Positions 1 to 6,785 of a stretch of 10,299 nt of DNA are shown in pieces (position 1 is the stretch's first letter; each line of letters starts with the position of its first letter). A program made the position numbers and the translations under genes. Origin of the DNA: an uncultured Bacillota bacterium. Lineage in GTDB: Bacteria > Bacillota > Limnochordia > Limnochordales > ZCTH02-B6. The DNA lies in contig CALFSR010000204.1 in the NCBI GenBank assembly GCA_937916565.1, positions 1 through 10,299 of the forward strand, in the 5' to 3' direction. The notes below the pieces were generated by a model, which worked only from the letters and a program-made list of their open reading frames with translations, was not told the origin of the DNA and did no database searches.

Positions 1-140
1 GTCCATCCAAAGATTTCCTCAGGCCCCCTGAAGGAGGTGAGCACCATCCATACCAGGGGCAAGACGTACAGGGTCGCCGCCGCGGCGAGCAGGACGGCGG
101 GCGCGCCGCCGGCGATCCGCCGGAGGAGGCTGCGGCTCAT
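1..140 (-). CDS. Carbohydrate ABC transporter permease, MalG/UgpE-like (partial, N-terminal 46 codons)
   Basis: This is the second inner-membrane permease of a carbohydrate-type (CUT1) ABC importer, cut by the left window edge. Translating from the ATG at 140 gives 46 codons. A basic N-terminus (MSRSLLRRIAG) is followed by one hydrophobic segment at about residues 12-35 and then WMVLTSFRGPEEIF. The pattern of a first membrane helix ending in a proline and W-M-x-x-T/S-S-F-[KR], then an acidic stretch, is typical of MalG/UgpE/LacG permeases. The start ATG overlaps the TGA of the upstream MalF-like gene as ATGA (137-140), which indicates translational coupling and a permease heterodimer. The EAA loop and remaining helices lie outside the window. 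The family call rests on a short stretch plus a strong neighbour; the transported sugar is unknown. Confidence 0.8.
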   Translation of the reverse strand, partial: MSRSLLRRIAGGAPAVLLAAAATLYVLPLVWMVLTSFRGPEEIFGW

Positions 141-1069
141 GCTGAAGGCACCACCCGGCCCCGCTGCCCGTACCGGTGAGCCAGCCAGAGAAGCAGCGCC
201 ACCACCGCGCTGACCAGGATCGCCATGGCGGATCCGTAGCCCGTCCGGTACCGTTCAAAGGCGGTGATATAGAGGTAGTACGTCCACGTGGTGGTGGCGC
301 CGGCGGGACCGCCGCCCGTCATGACGAAGACGGGCGTGAACATGTCAAACAGGCGCAGGCCGCTGGTAAGGGCGACCACCAGCGTCGCCGGCCGCAGCAA
401 AGGCAACACGATCCATCGCCAGCGCTCCCACGCCCCGGCGCCGTCCACCGCCGCCGCCTGCTCGATCTCCGGGTGGATGCCGCCCAAGGCGGCCAGGTAG
501 ATCAGCATAGCCAGGCCCAGTTCCCGCCAGGCGCCCATCACCATCAGGGCCGGCAGCGCCCACTCGGGGTCCTTGAGCCACGCCGGGCCGTCGATGCCGG
601 CAATCCGCAGCAGTTGGTTGACAGGGCCGAAGTAGGGCTCGTAAAGCCAGCTCCACACCACCGCCGTGACGGTCCCGGGAAGAACCGCGGGCAGCAGGAA
701 GACGACCCGCAGCGCCCGGGTCCACGGGCTTGACCGTCTGAGCCCCGCCGCGACGAGGAGCGACGCCGGGATGAGCAAGGCCAGGGAACCCGCCATGTAG
801 ACGGCCGTCGTCCCCACGGACCGCCAAAATCGCTGATCCCGCAACAGTCCGGCATAGTTATCGAAACCGGCGAACGCTGGATTCGAAAGAAAAGCGGACG
901 CGTCGAAGAAGCTGAGCACGAGGCTGTAGGCCAGCGGCAGCAGCCGGAAGGCCACCACGATGCCGGCCGTCGCCCACGACAGAATCCATAGGAACCGTAC
1001 GGATGCGGGATGCAGCAGGACCGGCGCCCGATCCGCTCGAGTATCGTTTGCCGACAATCGACCTTCCAC
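137..1069 (-). CDS. Carbohydrate ABC transporter permease, MalF/UgpA-like
   Basis: This is an inner-membrane permease subunit of a CUT1 carbohydrate importer, 310 aa as called, a normal length for the shorter UgpA/LacF type. About six hydrophobic segments are visible. The first, near residues 27-50, ends in LLPLAYSLVLSFFD, the usual first-helix signature. The EAA loop that docks on the ATPase lies at about residues 203-226 (EQAAAVDGAGAWERWRWIVLP), with the conserved Gly and the I-x-LP end. The TGGGP motif follows at 251-255, as in MalF/UgpA relatives. The start is uncertain. The GTG at 1069 has its purine-rich SD almost touching it, while a TTG at 1057 would have a GGAAGG site about 4 nt upstream. 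The gene overlaps its MalG-like partner by 4 nt. No binding protein precedes it, which is unusual because these are often encoded first. Substrate unknown. Confidence 0.92.
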   Translation of the reverse strand: MEGRLSANDTRADRAPVLLHPASVRFLWILSWATAGIVVAFRLLPLAYSLVLSFFDASAFLSNPAFAGFDNYAGLLRDQRFWRSVGTTAVYMAGSLALLIPASLLVAAGLRRSSPWTRALRVVFLLPAVLPGTVTAVVWSWLYEPYFGPVNQLLRIAGIDGPAWLKDPEWALPALMVMGAWRELGLAMLIYLAALGGIHPEIEQAAAVDGAGAWERWRWIVLPLLRPATLVVALTSGLRLFDMFTPVFVMTGGGPAGATTTWTYYLYITAFERYRTGYGSAMAILVSAVVALLLWLAHRYGQRGRVVPSA

Positions 1070-1145
1070 TCCCTACCAAACGTGCGGCTGTTGCTCCCAT
1101 TCTACCACCGACTGCAACCCGGTCCTCACGATAGGATCAGGGTTG

Positions 1146-1173
1146 GCGTTCAATCTTTTCGATATCTGAACGC
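1146..1173. promoter_or_regulatory. Inverted repeat with 7-bp arms, possible operator
   Basis: GCGTTCA (1146-1152) and TGAACGC (1167-1173) are a perfect inverted repeat separated by 14 bp in the locally AT-richer part of the intergenic region. The arms lie about 77-104 bp upstream of the first permease codon. The geometry would suit a dimeric repressor or activator controlling the sugar permease genes. An inverted repeat this size can occur by chance in 215 bp, and no regulator gene is in the window, so this is only a candidate. Confidence 0.25.
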
Positions 1174-1197
1174 GCGCACGGCCCCTATGCAGCGGGG

Positions 1198-1258
1198 CAG
1201 GGGCGGTGCACCCCTGGCCGCCGCCCCGGGGAGACCGGCGCCGCGGCATCCCCGCGGC
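1198..1258 (-). terminator. GC-rich hairpins after the FrhB-like gene, possible weak terminator without a U-tract
   Basis: Downstream of the FrhB-like stop (TGA at 1287-1285) there is a hairpin with a perfect 7-bp stem, GCCGCGG (1240-1246) and CCGCGGC (1252-1258), and a 5-nt loop. Farther on are two mutually exclusive stems: CAGGGG/CCCCTG (1198-1203 with 1211-1216) and GGGGCGG/CCGCCCC (1200-1206 with 1221-1227). None is followed by a T-run on the minus strand, so this is not a canonical intrinsic terminator. It may slow or end transcription, or simply reflect base composition. Confidence 0.3.
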
Positions 1259-1284
1259 CGCCGCAAGCTTAGCATGCGACCCTC

Positions 1285-2529
1285 TCAGTGAGCGCCCGGC
1301 TTCTCGCCGCGAGCGCGGGCTTCATACGCCTTGCGGCGCCGTTCCCGCTGCTTTTGCGCGAGTTTCTTCGCGACCTCCACCGACTTGGGAAACTCGTCGG
1401 CCGGCTTGGCCTCGATGAGGCCGCTGGCCTTGAGCTGCTCGTACAGGCTCAAGCCCAGCTTGGTCCGGGGCATCGTCAGCGACCAGCCGTTTGTCCCGAC
1501 GCCGCCCACCGAAATGTCGGCCTCCTCCGACGAGAAGTCGCCGCAGAAGGAGCACTCGGGCCGGGCGTAGGGAACCGCGTCCTTGAGGGGGATGGAGACG
1601 ACCTCCCCCGACTTGCGGTACACCAGCACCTTGCCCTTGATGTTGAACTTGGCCACGTCGGTCAGGGGGATGCCCAGCTCCCCCTCGATGTACTTTTTCA
1701 TGAGACCCTCGTAGACGAAGGTTTCCGAGCACAAGAGGCCGACCGTGAACGCGATCATGTCCCGCACCTTGGTGACGTGGCCGTGCTGGCGCAGGAAGTT
1801 CTTCTCGCCGGGATCCACCAAGACGAAATCGCCCAGGTCCACCGTCTGGATGCGGCGCAGCGGCGTGACCTGGCACGGCGTGCCCACGAAGGCGACCCGC
1901 TTGAGCCCCCGCTCGGCCGCCTCCATGAGCCCCAGCGTGTTGGGCGAGTAGGTGTACCAGGAGCCGGCGCTCATGAGGATCTCCTCAGGCGTCGTGGCCA
2001 CGAACGGCTTCGGCTTGCACGGCTCGTCGGGGTCGACGCGGGTGACCACCGCGCCGTCGATGATGCCCTGCTCCAGGGCCCACACCAGGAGCGTCGTAAC
2101 GAACCCGCCGTCCTGCGCCCGCGGGCGGATGCGCTCGTCGGTCGTGCGGGTGAACTCGATGAACTGGTAGATCCCGAGGTCCTCCCGCTCTTCGTCGCTC
2201 GCGACGCGGCCGAACATAAATGTCTCGAACCGCTCCTTGGGCAGTTCCAGCTTGGGGCAAGCCCGGGCGCACATGTCGCAGCCGACGTTTTCGCTGATCA
2301 TGCAGAAGTCTTGCGGGCGCCCTCCGATGATGAGGCCGCCCAGCTGCCCCTCGAACCGCCCGCGCAGCTTGGGGTCCATCGCCTCCGGGCGCCCGTCCAC
2401 GTACTGGAGTATCCCGTACGGGCAGGCCACAACGCACGCCCCGCACGCGCTGCAGGTGCCGGCCTCGACCACATCATGGATGAGGTTGAAGAGCTTCGGG
2501 CGCGGCGCGCCCGGTGCCCGCTCTGGCAT
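1285..2529 (-). CDS. Iron-sulfur flavoprotein, coenzyme F420 hydrogenase/dehydrogenase beta subunit (FrhB/HCAR) family
   Basis: This is probably a cytoplasmic electron-transfer oxidoreductase of 414 aa. Numbered from the ATG at 2529, a ferredoxin-type cluster CSACGACVVACP lies at residues 26-37 (C26, C29, C32, C36). A second CDMCARACP lies at 84-92 (C84, C87, C91), with C76 a possible fourth ligand. The FrhB N-terminal domain follows (about 115-190, with QDGGFVTTLLVWALEQGIID) and then the FrhB C-terminal domain (about 205-370), which holds GTPCQ at 216-220 and CSFCGDF at 326-332. The C-terminus (about 388-414) is a basic tail of Lys and Arg. The ATG at 2529 is chosen because AGGGGG (2537-2542) is 7 nt upstream; a GTG at 2535 is too close to it. 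Family members reduce or oxidise F420, chlorophyll intermediates or ferredoxin-linked substrates via FAD, so the actual partner cannot be assigned. It lies 76 nt after ald and may be cotranscribed with it. Confidence 0.88.
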   Translation of the reverse strand: MPERAPGAPRPKLFNLIHDVVEAGTCSACGACVVACPYGILQYVDGRPEAMDPKLRGRFEGQLGGLIIGGRPQDFCMISENVGCDMCARACPKLELPKERFETFMFGRVASDEEREDLGIYQFIEFTRTTDERIRPRAQDGGFVTTLLVWALEQGIIDGAVVTRVDPDEPCKPKPFVATTPEEILMSAGSWYTYSPNTLGLMEAAERGLKRVAFVGTPCQVTPLRRIQTVDLGDFVLVDPGEKNFLRQHGHVTKVRDMIAFTVGLLCSETFVYEGLMKKYIEGELGIPLTDVAKFNIKGKVLVYRKSGEVVSIPLKDAVPYARPECSFCGDFSSEEADISVGGVGTNGWSLTMPRTKLGLSLYEQLKASGLIEAKPADEFPKSVEVAKKLAQKQRERRRKAYEARARGEKPGAH

Positions 2530-2536
2530 GTGCACA

Positions 2537-2542
2537 CCCCCT
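2537..2542 (-). promoter_or_regulatory. Ribosome binding site of the FrhB-like gene
   Basis: AGGGGG on the minus strand stands 7 nt before the ATG at 2529 and only 1 nt before an in-frame GTG at 2535. It therefore favours the ATG and shortens the longest reading frame by two residues. Confidence 0.6.
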
Positions 2543-2605
2543 GGGCCAGGGTAACGGCTTGCTGCCCCCGCTCGCCCGAGACGCCGCTGTTGGCGCCGCC
2601 GAGCC

Positions 2606-3730
2606 TCACGCGACCATGAGGGGCACGACGCTCTCGGGCGGCGTGTACGGGTAGCCGTGGGCGGCTGCGACGCCCTCGCACGTCACCTGGCCGTCAAACA
2701 CATTGAGGCCTTTCAGGAAGCCGGGGCTGGCGGCCAGCGCCTGCATGGGCCCATGGGCCAGGCGGAGAACGTACTGGGCGATGGCCGCCTGCAAGGCCGC
2801 GGTGGACGTCGCCGGCACGGCGCTGGGCATGTTGGTGATGCAGACGTGCAGGACGCCTTCCTCGACGTAGGGCTTGTCGTTAAAGGTCATGGGCCGGGAC
2901 GTCTCCATGCAGCCGCCCTGGTCGATGGCCACGTCCACCAGCACGGACCCGGGCGCCATGCGCTTGAGCATCTCGCGGCGGACGATCTTGGGCGCTTCCC
3001 GGCCGGGCACGAGCACGGCGCCGACCAAAAGGTCCGTGCGCTCGAGCTCTTCGGCGATGAGCCCCTCTTCGGAGATGAGGGTCTTGACCCGCTCGCCCGA
3101 GGCCTCACGGGCCCGGCGCAGCTTGGCCGGGTCGATGTCCACCAGGGTAACCTCGGCGCCCAGGCCAAGGGCGGTCGCGGCGGCGTTCCAACCGACCACG
3201 CCGGCGCCCAGGACGAGAACCCGGGCCGGCGGCACGCCGGGAGCGCCGGCCATGAGGACGCCCCGGCCGCCGTTGGGCCGCTGCAGGTAGTTGGCTCCCA
3301 TCTGGACCGCGAGGCGGCCGGCCACCTCGCTCATGGGCGTAAGCAGCGGCAGCGACCGGTCCGGCCCCTCCACGGTCTCAAACGCGATGGCCGTCGCGCC
3401 GGACTCCACGAGCGCCTTGGTGAGCGCCTCGTCGGCGGCGAGGTGCAAGTAGCAAAACAGCACCTGCCCCTTTCGCAGCAGGCGATACTCCGGCTCTTGC
3501 GGCTCCTTTACCTTGACGATCATGTCCGCCCGGCCGTACACCTCTTCGGGCGAGTCCACCAGCTCCGCGCCGGCTTGGGCGAACGCTTTGTCGGTGATGG
3601 AGCTGCCTAGCCCTGCTCCCCGCTGGATGAGCACCTTGTGGCCGGCGGCGACCAGCGCCCGGACGGTGGACGGCGTCAGGCCGACCCGGTTTTCGTGCGC
3701 CTTGATTTCCTTCGGTGTTCCGACGATCAT
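2606..3730 (-). CDS. ald: Alanine dehydrogenase (NAD-dependent)
   Basis: This enzyme catalyses reversible oxidative deamination of L-alanine to pyruvate, ammonia and NADH in the cytoplasm. At 374 aa it matches the family length of about 371. It opens with MIVGTPKEIKAHENRVGLTP, the standard Ald/PNT N-terminus. Residues equivalent to the known substrate and catalytic positions are present: R15, K75 (VKVKEP), H96 (CYLHLA) and D270 (VAIDQGG). The NAD-binding glycine motif GAGVVG is at 175-180, and NMPSAVPATST at 300-310 is the conserved C-terminal motif. The reading frame continues upstream to 3844, but the ATG at 3730 is the real start because it gives the family N-terminus and has AGGAGG 10 nt before it. 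It lies 110 nt after the LivF-like gene. It could serve alanine catabolism or redox balance linked to the amino-acid-type importer upstream, but that link is inference. Confidence 0.97.
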   Translation of the reverse strand: MIVGTPKEIKAHENRVGLTPSTVRALVAAGHKVLIQRGAGLGSSITDKAFAQAGAELVDSPEEVYGRADMIVKVKEPQEPEYRLLRKGQVLFCYLHLAADEALTKALVESGATAIAFETVEGPDRSLPLLTPMSEVAGRLAVQMGANYLQRPNGGRGVLMAGAPGVPPARVLVLGAGVVGWNAAATALGLGAEVTLVDIDPAKLRRAREASGERVKTLISEEGLIAEELERTDLLVGAVLVPGREAPKIVRREMLKRMAPGSVLVDVAIDQGGCMETSRPMTFNDKPYVEEGVLHVCITNMPSAVPATSTAALQAAIAQYVLRLAHGPMQALAASPGFLKGLNVFDGQVTCEGVAAAHGYPYTPPESVVPLMVA

Positions 3731-3840
3731 GCTTGGCTTGCCTCCTGCGTGTAGTGCCCGCGATGCGGGAAACAACCGTGCGGCGGCGGCACGTCCGGTG
3801 CAGGGTAGAGCTTTCGCCGCGGCCAGCCGCCCGCAGCGGC
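3731..3840 (-). other. Intergenic region between the LivF-like gene and ald
   Basis: This 110-nt gap is the longest within the right-hand gene run. It contains two short hairpins: GCCGC/GCGGC (3826-3840, immediately after the LivF-like stop) and CCCGC/GCGGG (3757-3769, 3-nt loop). Neither is followed by a T-run on the minus strand. I see no convincing promoter. Whether ald belongs to the transporter operon or has its own transcript is open. Confidence 0.4.
3741..3746 (-). promoter_or_regulatory. Ribosome binding site of ald
   Basis: A perfect AGGAGG on the minus strand lies 10 nt upstream of the ATG at 3730. It decides the ald start and excludes the 38 extra residues of the open frame, whose composition does not resemble Ald. 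Confidence 0.75.
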
Positions 3841-4530
3841 TCAAACGCTTAAGTAGCGCCGCTTAATGTCTTCGGCCTGCCGGAACTCATCGACCGTGCC
3901 GGTGAACACCAGCGTCCCTTTGCCCATGACGTACACGATGTCGGCAATCGACAATGCAAGGGATAGATTTTGCTCGACCACGAGCAGCGTAAGACCCTTG
4001 TCCTTGAGCTGCTTCAGTACCCGCCCGACTTCTTGCACCAGCAGCGGCGCCAAGCCCTCCGTAGGCTCATCGAGCAGCATCAGCGTCGGGTTGGTCATGA
4101 GCGCCCGCCCGATGGCCAGCATCTGCTGCTCGCCGCCGGACAGCTGGTTGCCGCGGTTGCGCCGCCGCTCGAAAAGCCTTGGAAAAACATCGTACACCGC
4201 CTGCAGGTTCCAGTCGCCGCCGGGGCGCGCGTGCACGGTGAGATTTTCCTCCACCGTGAGCGACGGGTACACCCGGCGGCCCTGCGGGACCAGGCCGATG
4301 CCCCGGCGGGCGATCTCGTGGGCCGCGAGCTTGTGCAACGCCTCGCCCCGGTAGAGCACCTCCCCGGCGCGGGGCGGCGTCTGGCCCGCGATGGTTCGGA
4401 TGAGGGTCGTTTTGCCGACGCCGTTGCGTCCGAGCAAGACGCCCACGGTTCCGGCGCTCAAGGTGAGGTCGACGCCGTGGAGGACATGGCTTTCGCCGTA
4501 GTACGTGTGAACGCCGCGAACCTCCAGCAC
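3841..4530 (-). CDS. livF: ABC transporter ATP-binding protein, LivF-like (branched-chain amino acid/HAAT type)
   Basis: This is one of two ATPases powering the LIV-type importer on the cytoplasmic face of the membrane. It has 229 aa, normal for LivF (about 230-240). It shows Walker A GRNGVGKTT at residues 34-42, the Q-loop Gln at 83 (VPQGRRVYPSLTVEENL, a strong LivF signature), the ABC signature LSGGEQQ at 130-136, and Walker B LMLLDEP at 150-156 followed by TEGLAP. The switch position reads VVEQN (184-188) with Gln in place of His. This is the usual state in LivF proteins and not a defect. The GTG start at 4530 has a purine-rich GGGAGGAAGGGAG upstream. The LivG-like gene ends 43 nt before. 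The family is certain, but the transported compound is not: relatives carry amino acids, urea, short amides or aromatic acids. Confidence 0.95.
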   Translation of the reverse strand: MLEVRGVHTYYGESHVLHGVDLTLSAGTVGVLLGRNGVGKTTLIRTIAGQTPPRAGEVLYRGEALHKLAAHEIARRGIGLVPQGRRVYPSLTVEENLTVHARPGGDWNLQAVYDVFPRLFERRRNRGNQLSGGEQQMLAIGRALMTNPTLMLLDEPTEGLAPLLVQEVGRVLKQLKDKGLTLLVVEQNLSLALSIADIVYVMGKGTLVFTGTVDEFRQAEDIKRRYLSV

Positions 4531-4573
4531 ATGGCCTCGCTCCCTTCCTCCCGCCTACGCGGGCCGGTTTCCG

Positions 4574-5335
4574 TCAAACCGGGCGCGCGCCCGCCGCGTC
4601 TTGGCCCAAGTAGATCTCCTGGACCCGCGGGTCGGAGCGCACTTCGTCGGGCGTCCCCTGCATGACGACCGCTCCTTGGTGCATGACGGTGACGCGCCGG
4701 GCGAAGCGCAGCGCCGCCTCCACGTCGTGCTCGATGAGGATGACCGTAATCCCGTCCGCGATCCCGTTCACGATCTCCATGACGCGGCCGCTTTCCGCCG
4801 GCGACAACCCGGCCAGCGGCTCGTCCAGCAAAAGCAGTTCCGGCTGGCCGACAACCGCCATGGCGATCTCGAGTTCCCGCTGTTCGCCATAGGAAAGGTC
4901 CGCCACGGGCACGTCGCGCCGGTCGTCCATGCCGAACTGCTCCAAAACGGCCATGGCCCGCGCGGTGATGTCGCCGTATTTCCTCAGAGGCCGCAGCCAC
5001 TGGTATTTGGCGCCGCTCAGCGACTGCCAGGCGAGCTGCAGGTGCTGCAGCACCGTCAGGCTCGGGAAAAGATTCGTGATCTGGTACGTCCGCCGCAGTC
5101 CCAGCGCTGCCCGGCGGTGGGCGCCCAACCGGGTCACGTCGCGCCCGCGGAACACGATGCGGCCGCTGCTCACCGGCACTTCTCCCGAAATGAGGTGAAA
5201 CAGCGTCGTCTTGCCCGCGCCGTTGGGACCGAGAATCGTCATCCGCTCGCCGCGCTCGACCTCTAGGTCGACCCTGTTCACGGCCGTCAGTCCGCCAAAG
5301 CGGCGGCTGACGCCCTGGAGCTGCAAGATCGGCAC
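4574..5335 (-). CDS. livG: ABC transporter ATP-binding protein, LivG-like (branched-chain amino acid/HAAT type)
   Basis: This is the second ATPase of the LIV-type importer, 253 aa, in the LivG range of about 250-260. It shows Walker A GPNGAGKTT at residues 36-44, the Q-loop at Q85 (RRTYQITNLFPSLTV, typical of LivG), a signature LSYGEQRELEIA at 147-158, Walker B LLLLDEP at 167-173 followed by LAGLSPAE, and the switch His in LIEHDV at 200-205. The C-terminal VQEIYLG (238-244) is the usual LivG end. The start is GTG at 5335, with AGGGGAG about 10 nt upstream overlapping the end of the CoxS-like gene. It begins only 16 nt after the hydroxylase [2Fe-2S] subunit gene, tying the transporter and enzyme genes into one transcript. 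Substrate not determinable. Confidence 0.95.
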   Translation of the reverse strand: MPILQLQGVSRRFGGLTAVNRVDLEVERGERMTILGPNGAGKTTLFHLISGEVPVSSGRIVFRGRDVTRLGAHRRAALGLRRTYQITNLFPSLTVLQHLQLAWQSLSGAKYQWLRPLRKYGDITARAMAVLEQFGMDDRRDVPVADLSYGEQRELEIAMAVVGQPELLLLDEPLAGLSPAESGRVMEIVNGIADGITVILIEHDVEAALRFARRVTVMHQGAVVMQGTPDEVRSDPRVQEIYLGQDAAGARPV

Positions 5336-5351
5336 CGCGCCCCCGCTCCCC

Positions 5352-5870
5352 TTACGCGGCCCCGCTGTTCATGCGCCGCGCGGCGTCCTTGATGGACTCG
5401 ATGATCTTGACGTAGCCGGTGCAGCGGCACAAGTTGCCGCGCATGTAGCGCTTGATCTCCTCGTCGGTCGGGTTGGGATTCTCCCGCAGCAAGGACACAG
5501 CGGCCAAGATCATGCCGGGCGTGCAGAAACCGCACTGGAAGCCATTGTTCTCCAGGAACGCCTGCTGCACCGGATGGAGCCGCCCGTCCTGCATGAGCCC
5601 TTCGATGGTGGTCACTTCCTTGCCCCGGGCCTCGTACGCCAGGTAGGTGCACGCGCTGACGGGCATGCCGTCCACCAGTACCGTGCACGTGCCGCACACC
5701 TGGGAGTCGCAAGACCGCTTCGCGCCCATAAGGTGCAGCCGGTTGCGGAGCACCTCCAGGAGCGTTTCCTGGGGCTCGATCTGCATGTTGTACTCCTTGC
5801 CGTTGACGGTGATCCGGATGTCCAGCGCCGTCTTGGCGCCGGTGGCCGGCGCCGCCTGCGTGGTCGCCAC
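5352..5870 (-). CDS. [2Fe-2S] subunit of a molybdenum hydroxylase (CoxS/xanthine dehydrogenase small-subunit family)
   Basis: This is the small electron-transfer subunit of a xanthine oxidase-family enzyme. It passes electrons from the Mo centre to FAD through two [2Fe-2S] clusters. It has 172 aa including an extra N-terminal stretch of about 14 residues rich in Ala and Thr, against about 155-165 usually. The plant-type ferredoxin domain carries C54, C59, C62 and C74 (SCDSQVCGTCTVLVDG). The helical second domain carries C113, C116, C148 and C150 (CGFCTPGM and CRCTGY). All eight cluster ligands are present. The first cluster loop reads C-D-S-Q-V-C, where many relatives have Gly at the third position after the first Cys. 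The GTG start at 5870 is the most upstream plausible one, with GGAGG upstream. The FAD subunit gene lies 42 nt before it and the LivG-like gene 16 nt after. In classical cox or xdh operons the large Mo subunit gene would be adjacent; here it is missing. CO as substrate is not implied. Confidence 0.95.
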   Translation of the reverse strand: MATTQAAPATGAKTALDIRITVNGKEYNMQIEPQETLLEVLRNRLHLMGAKRSCDSQVCGTCTVLVDGMPVSACTYLAYEARGKEVTTIEGLMQDGRLHPVQQAFLENNGFQCGFCTPGMILAAVSLLRENPNPTDEEIKRYMRGNLCRCTGYVKIIESIKDAARRMNSGAA

Positions 5871-5912
5871 TGTCTTCCAGGCCCCCTCCGTCGTGCTCGT
5901 CGCGTTCCGCCC

Positions 5913-6785
5913 TCAGGCGATGGGCTTGATCCGCTGCAGCGCCTGGCGGGCTACCCGGCCCACCAGCACCTGCACCAGGTGCCGCTTGTACTCGGCGGTG
6001 CCGTGCAGGTCGTCGACCGCGTCGCAGTGCGCGGCCGCCGCCTCGCCCGCCGCAGCCAGCTGCTCCTCTACCCGCGCGAGGGCCGCCCCCCGCAAGATCT
6101 CCTCCGCCTCCGGCATCCGCCGGGGCGTCGGGCCGGCGCAGCCCACCGCCACCCGGGCATCGATGATGGTGCCTTCCCGGGCCTGCAAGAGGACGCCGAC
6201 GCCGACCATGGGCCGCTCCAAGTGCCCGAACTTGGTGTAGGCCGCGCCGGCGCCCGGCGGCGTCCTGGGCACCCGGATTTCAGTCAGGATTTCGCCGGGC
6301 TCCAGGGCGACCGTGAGGGCGTCGATGAAAAACTCCGCCAACGGCAGCTCCCGGCGCTCGGTCGCGGTTTCCAGCACCACCCGGGCGTCGTGCAGCAACA
6401 AGACGGTTCCCGGGTCGGCGTGGGGCTCGGCGAAGCACAAGTTGCCGGCCAGGGTGCCCACGTTGCGGACCCGCACGTTGGCGACTTTTTTCTCGACCTC
6501 CGCCAGCAGCGGCACGTACTCGGCGATGACCGGCGAGCGCTCAATTTCCCGGTGGGTCGCCAAAGCCCCGATGCGCACCTCGCCCGCCTCTTGGTCCCAG
6601 TCAATGCCGCCCAAGCCGGGGATCGTCTTGATGTTGACCAGGTAGTCGTAGTGGAGCAGCCGTTCCTTGAGCACCAGCAAAAGCTCGGTTCCTCCCGCGT
6701 AGATGCGGGCCGCGTCGCCGTGCTCCTGCAGCATGCGCGAAGCTTCCGCCACGGTGCGGGGCTCCAGGATCTGAAACCGTTTCAC
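5913..6785 (-). CDS. FAD-binding subunit of a molybdenum hydroxylase (CoxM/xanthine dehydrogenase medium-subunit family)
   Basis: This is the medium subunit of a xanthine dehydrogenase/CO dehydrogenase-type enzyme. It holds FAD and delivers electrons to the final acceptor. At 290 aa it has the usual length. The FAD-binding signatures are AGGTELL (residues 30-36) and TLAGNLCFAEPHADPGT (111-127). RIGALATH at 71-78 is also typical. The C-terminal CODH-type FAD domain spans about residues 180-285 and ends in TAEYKRHLVQVLVGRVARQAL. The GTG start at 6785 overlaps the CoxG-like stop (GTGA) and has AGGAGG 7 nt upstream. The CoxS-like gene follows after 42 nt. The order coxG-coxM-coxS without coxL is unusual. 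The family is clear; the oxidised substrate (purine, N-heterocycle, aldehyde, aromatic CoA or CO) is not given by this subunit. Confidence 0.95.
   Translation of the reverse strand: MKRFQILEPRTVAEASRMLQEHGDAARIYAGGTELLLVLKERLLHYDYLVNIKTIPGLGGIDWDQEAGEVRIGALATHREIERSPVIAEYVPLLAEVEKKVANVRVRNVGTLAGNLCFAEPHADPGTVLLLHDARVVLETATERRELPLAEFFIDALTVALEPGEILTEIRVPRTPPGAGAAYTKFGHLERPMVGVGVLLQAREGTIIDARVAVGCAGPTPRRMPEAEEILRGAALARVEEQLAAAGEAAAAHCDAVDDLHGTAEYKRHLVQVLVGRVARQALQRIKPIA

Larger units (their letters stand above)
1070..1284 (-). other. Intergenic region before the sugar permease genes
   Basis: This 215-nt gap is the longest non-coding stretch in the window and separates the FrhB-like gene from the sugar permease pair. 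The side near the FrhB-like stop (about 1190-1284) is extremely GC-rich with several overlapping inverted repeats. The part nearer the permease (about 1075-1170) is less GC-rich and is where a minus-strand promoter would be expected. I looked for a -35/-10 pair. Candidates such as TTGAAC (about 1149-1154, minus strand) or TAGAAT (about 1099-1104, minus strand) lack a well-spaced partner, so I call no promoter. A separate transcription unit for the sugar permeases is an inference from the gap. Confidence 0.5.

Noticed and set aside
1288..2619. 443-codon plus-strand open frame opposite the FrhB-like gene
   Set aside because: It is a mirror frame of a gene with clear Fe-S and FrhB motifs and shows no motif of its own; GC bias explains its length.
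2657..3610. 317-codon plus-strand open frame opposite ald
   Set aside because: It is antisense to an alanine dehydrogenase with all catalytic residues intact and has shadow-like His/Arg/Gly composition.
3757..3769. CCCGC/GCGGG hairpin between the LivF-like gene and ald as a terminator
   Set aside because: The stem is only 5 bp, the loop 3 nt, and no T-run follows on the minus strand.
3731..3844. 38 extra N-terminal residues for alanine dehydrogenase
   Set aside because: The perfect AGGAGG before the ATG at 3730 and the family N-terminus MIVGTPKEIK show that translation starts at 3730.
3970..3987. Gln instead of His at the switch position of the LivF-like ATPase
   Set aside because: The VEQN form is normal in the LivF family, so this is not a sign of an inactive ATPase.
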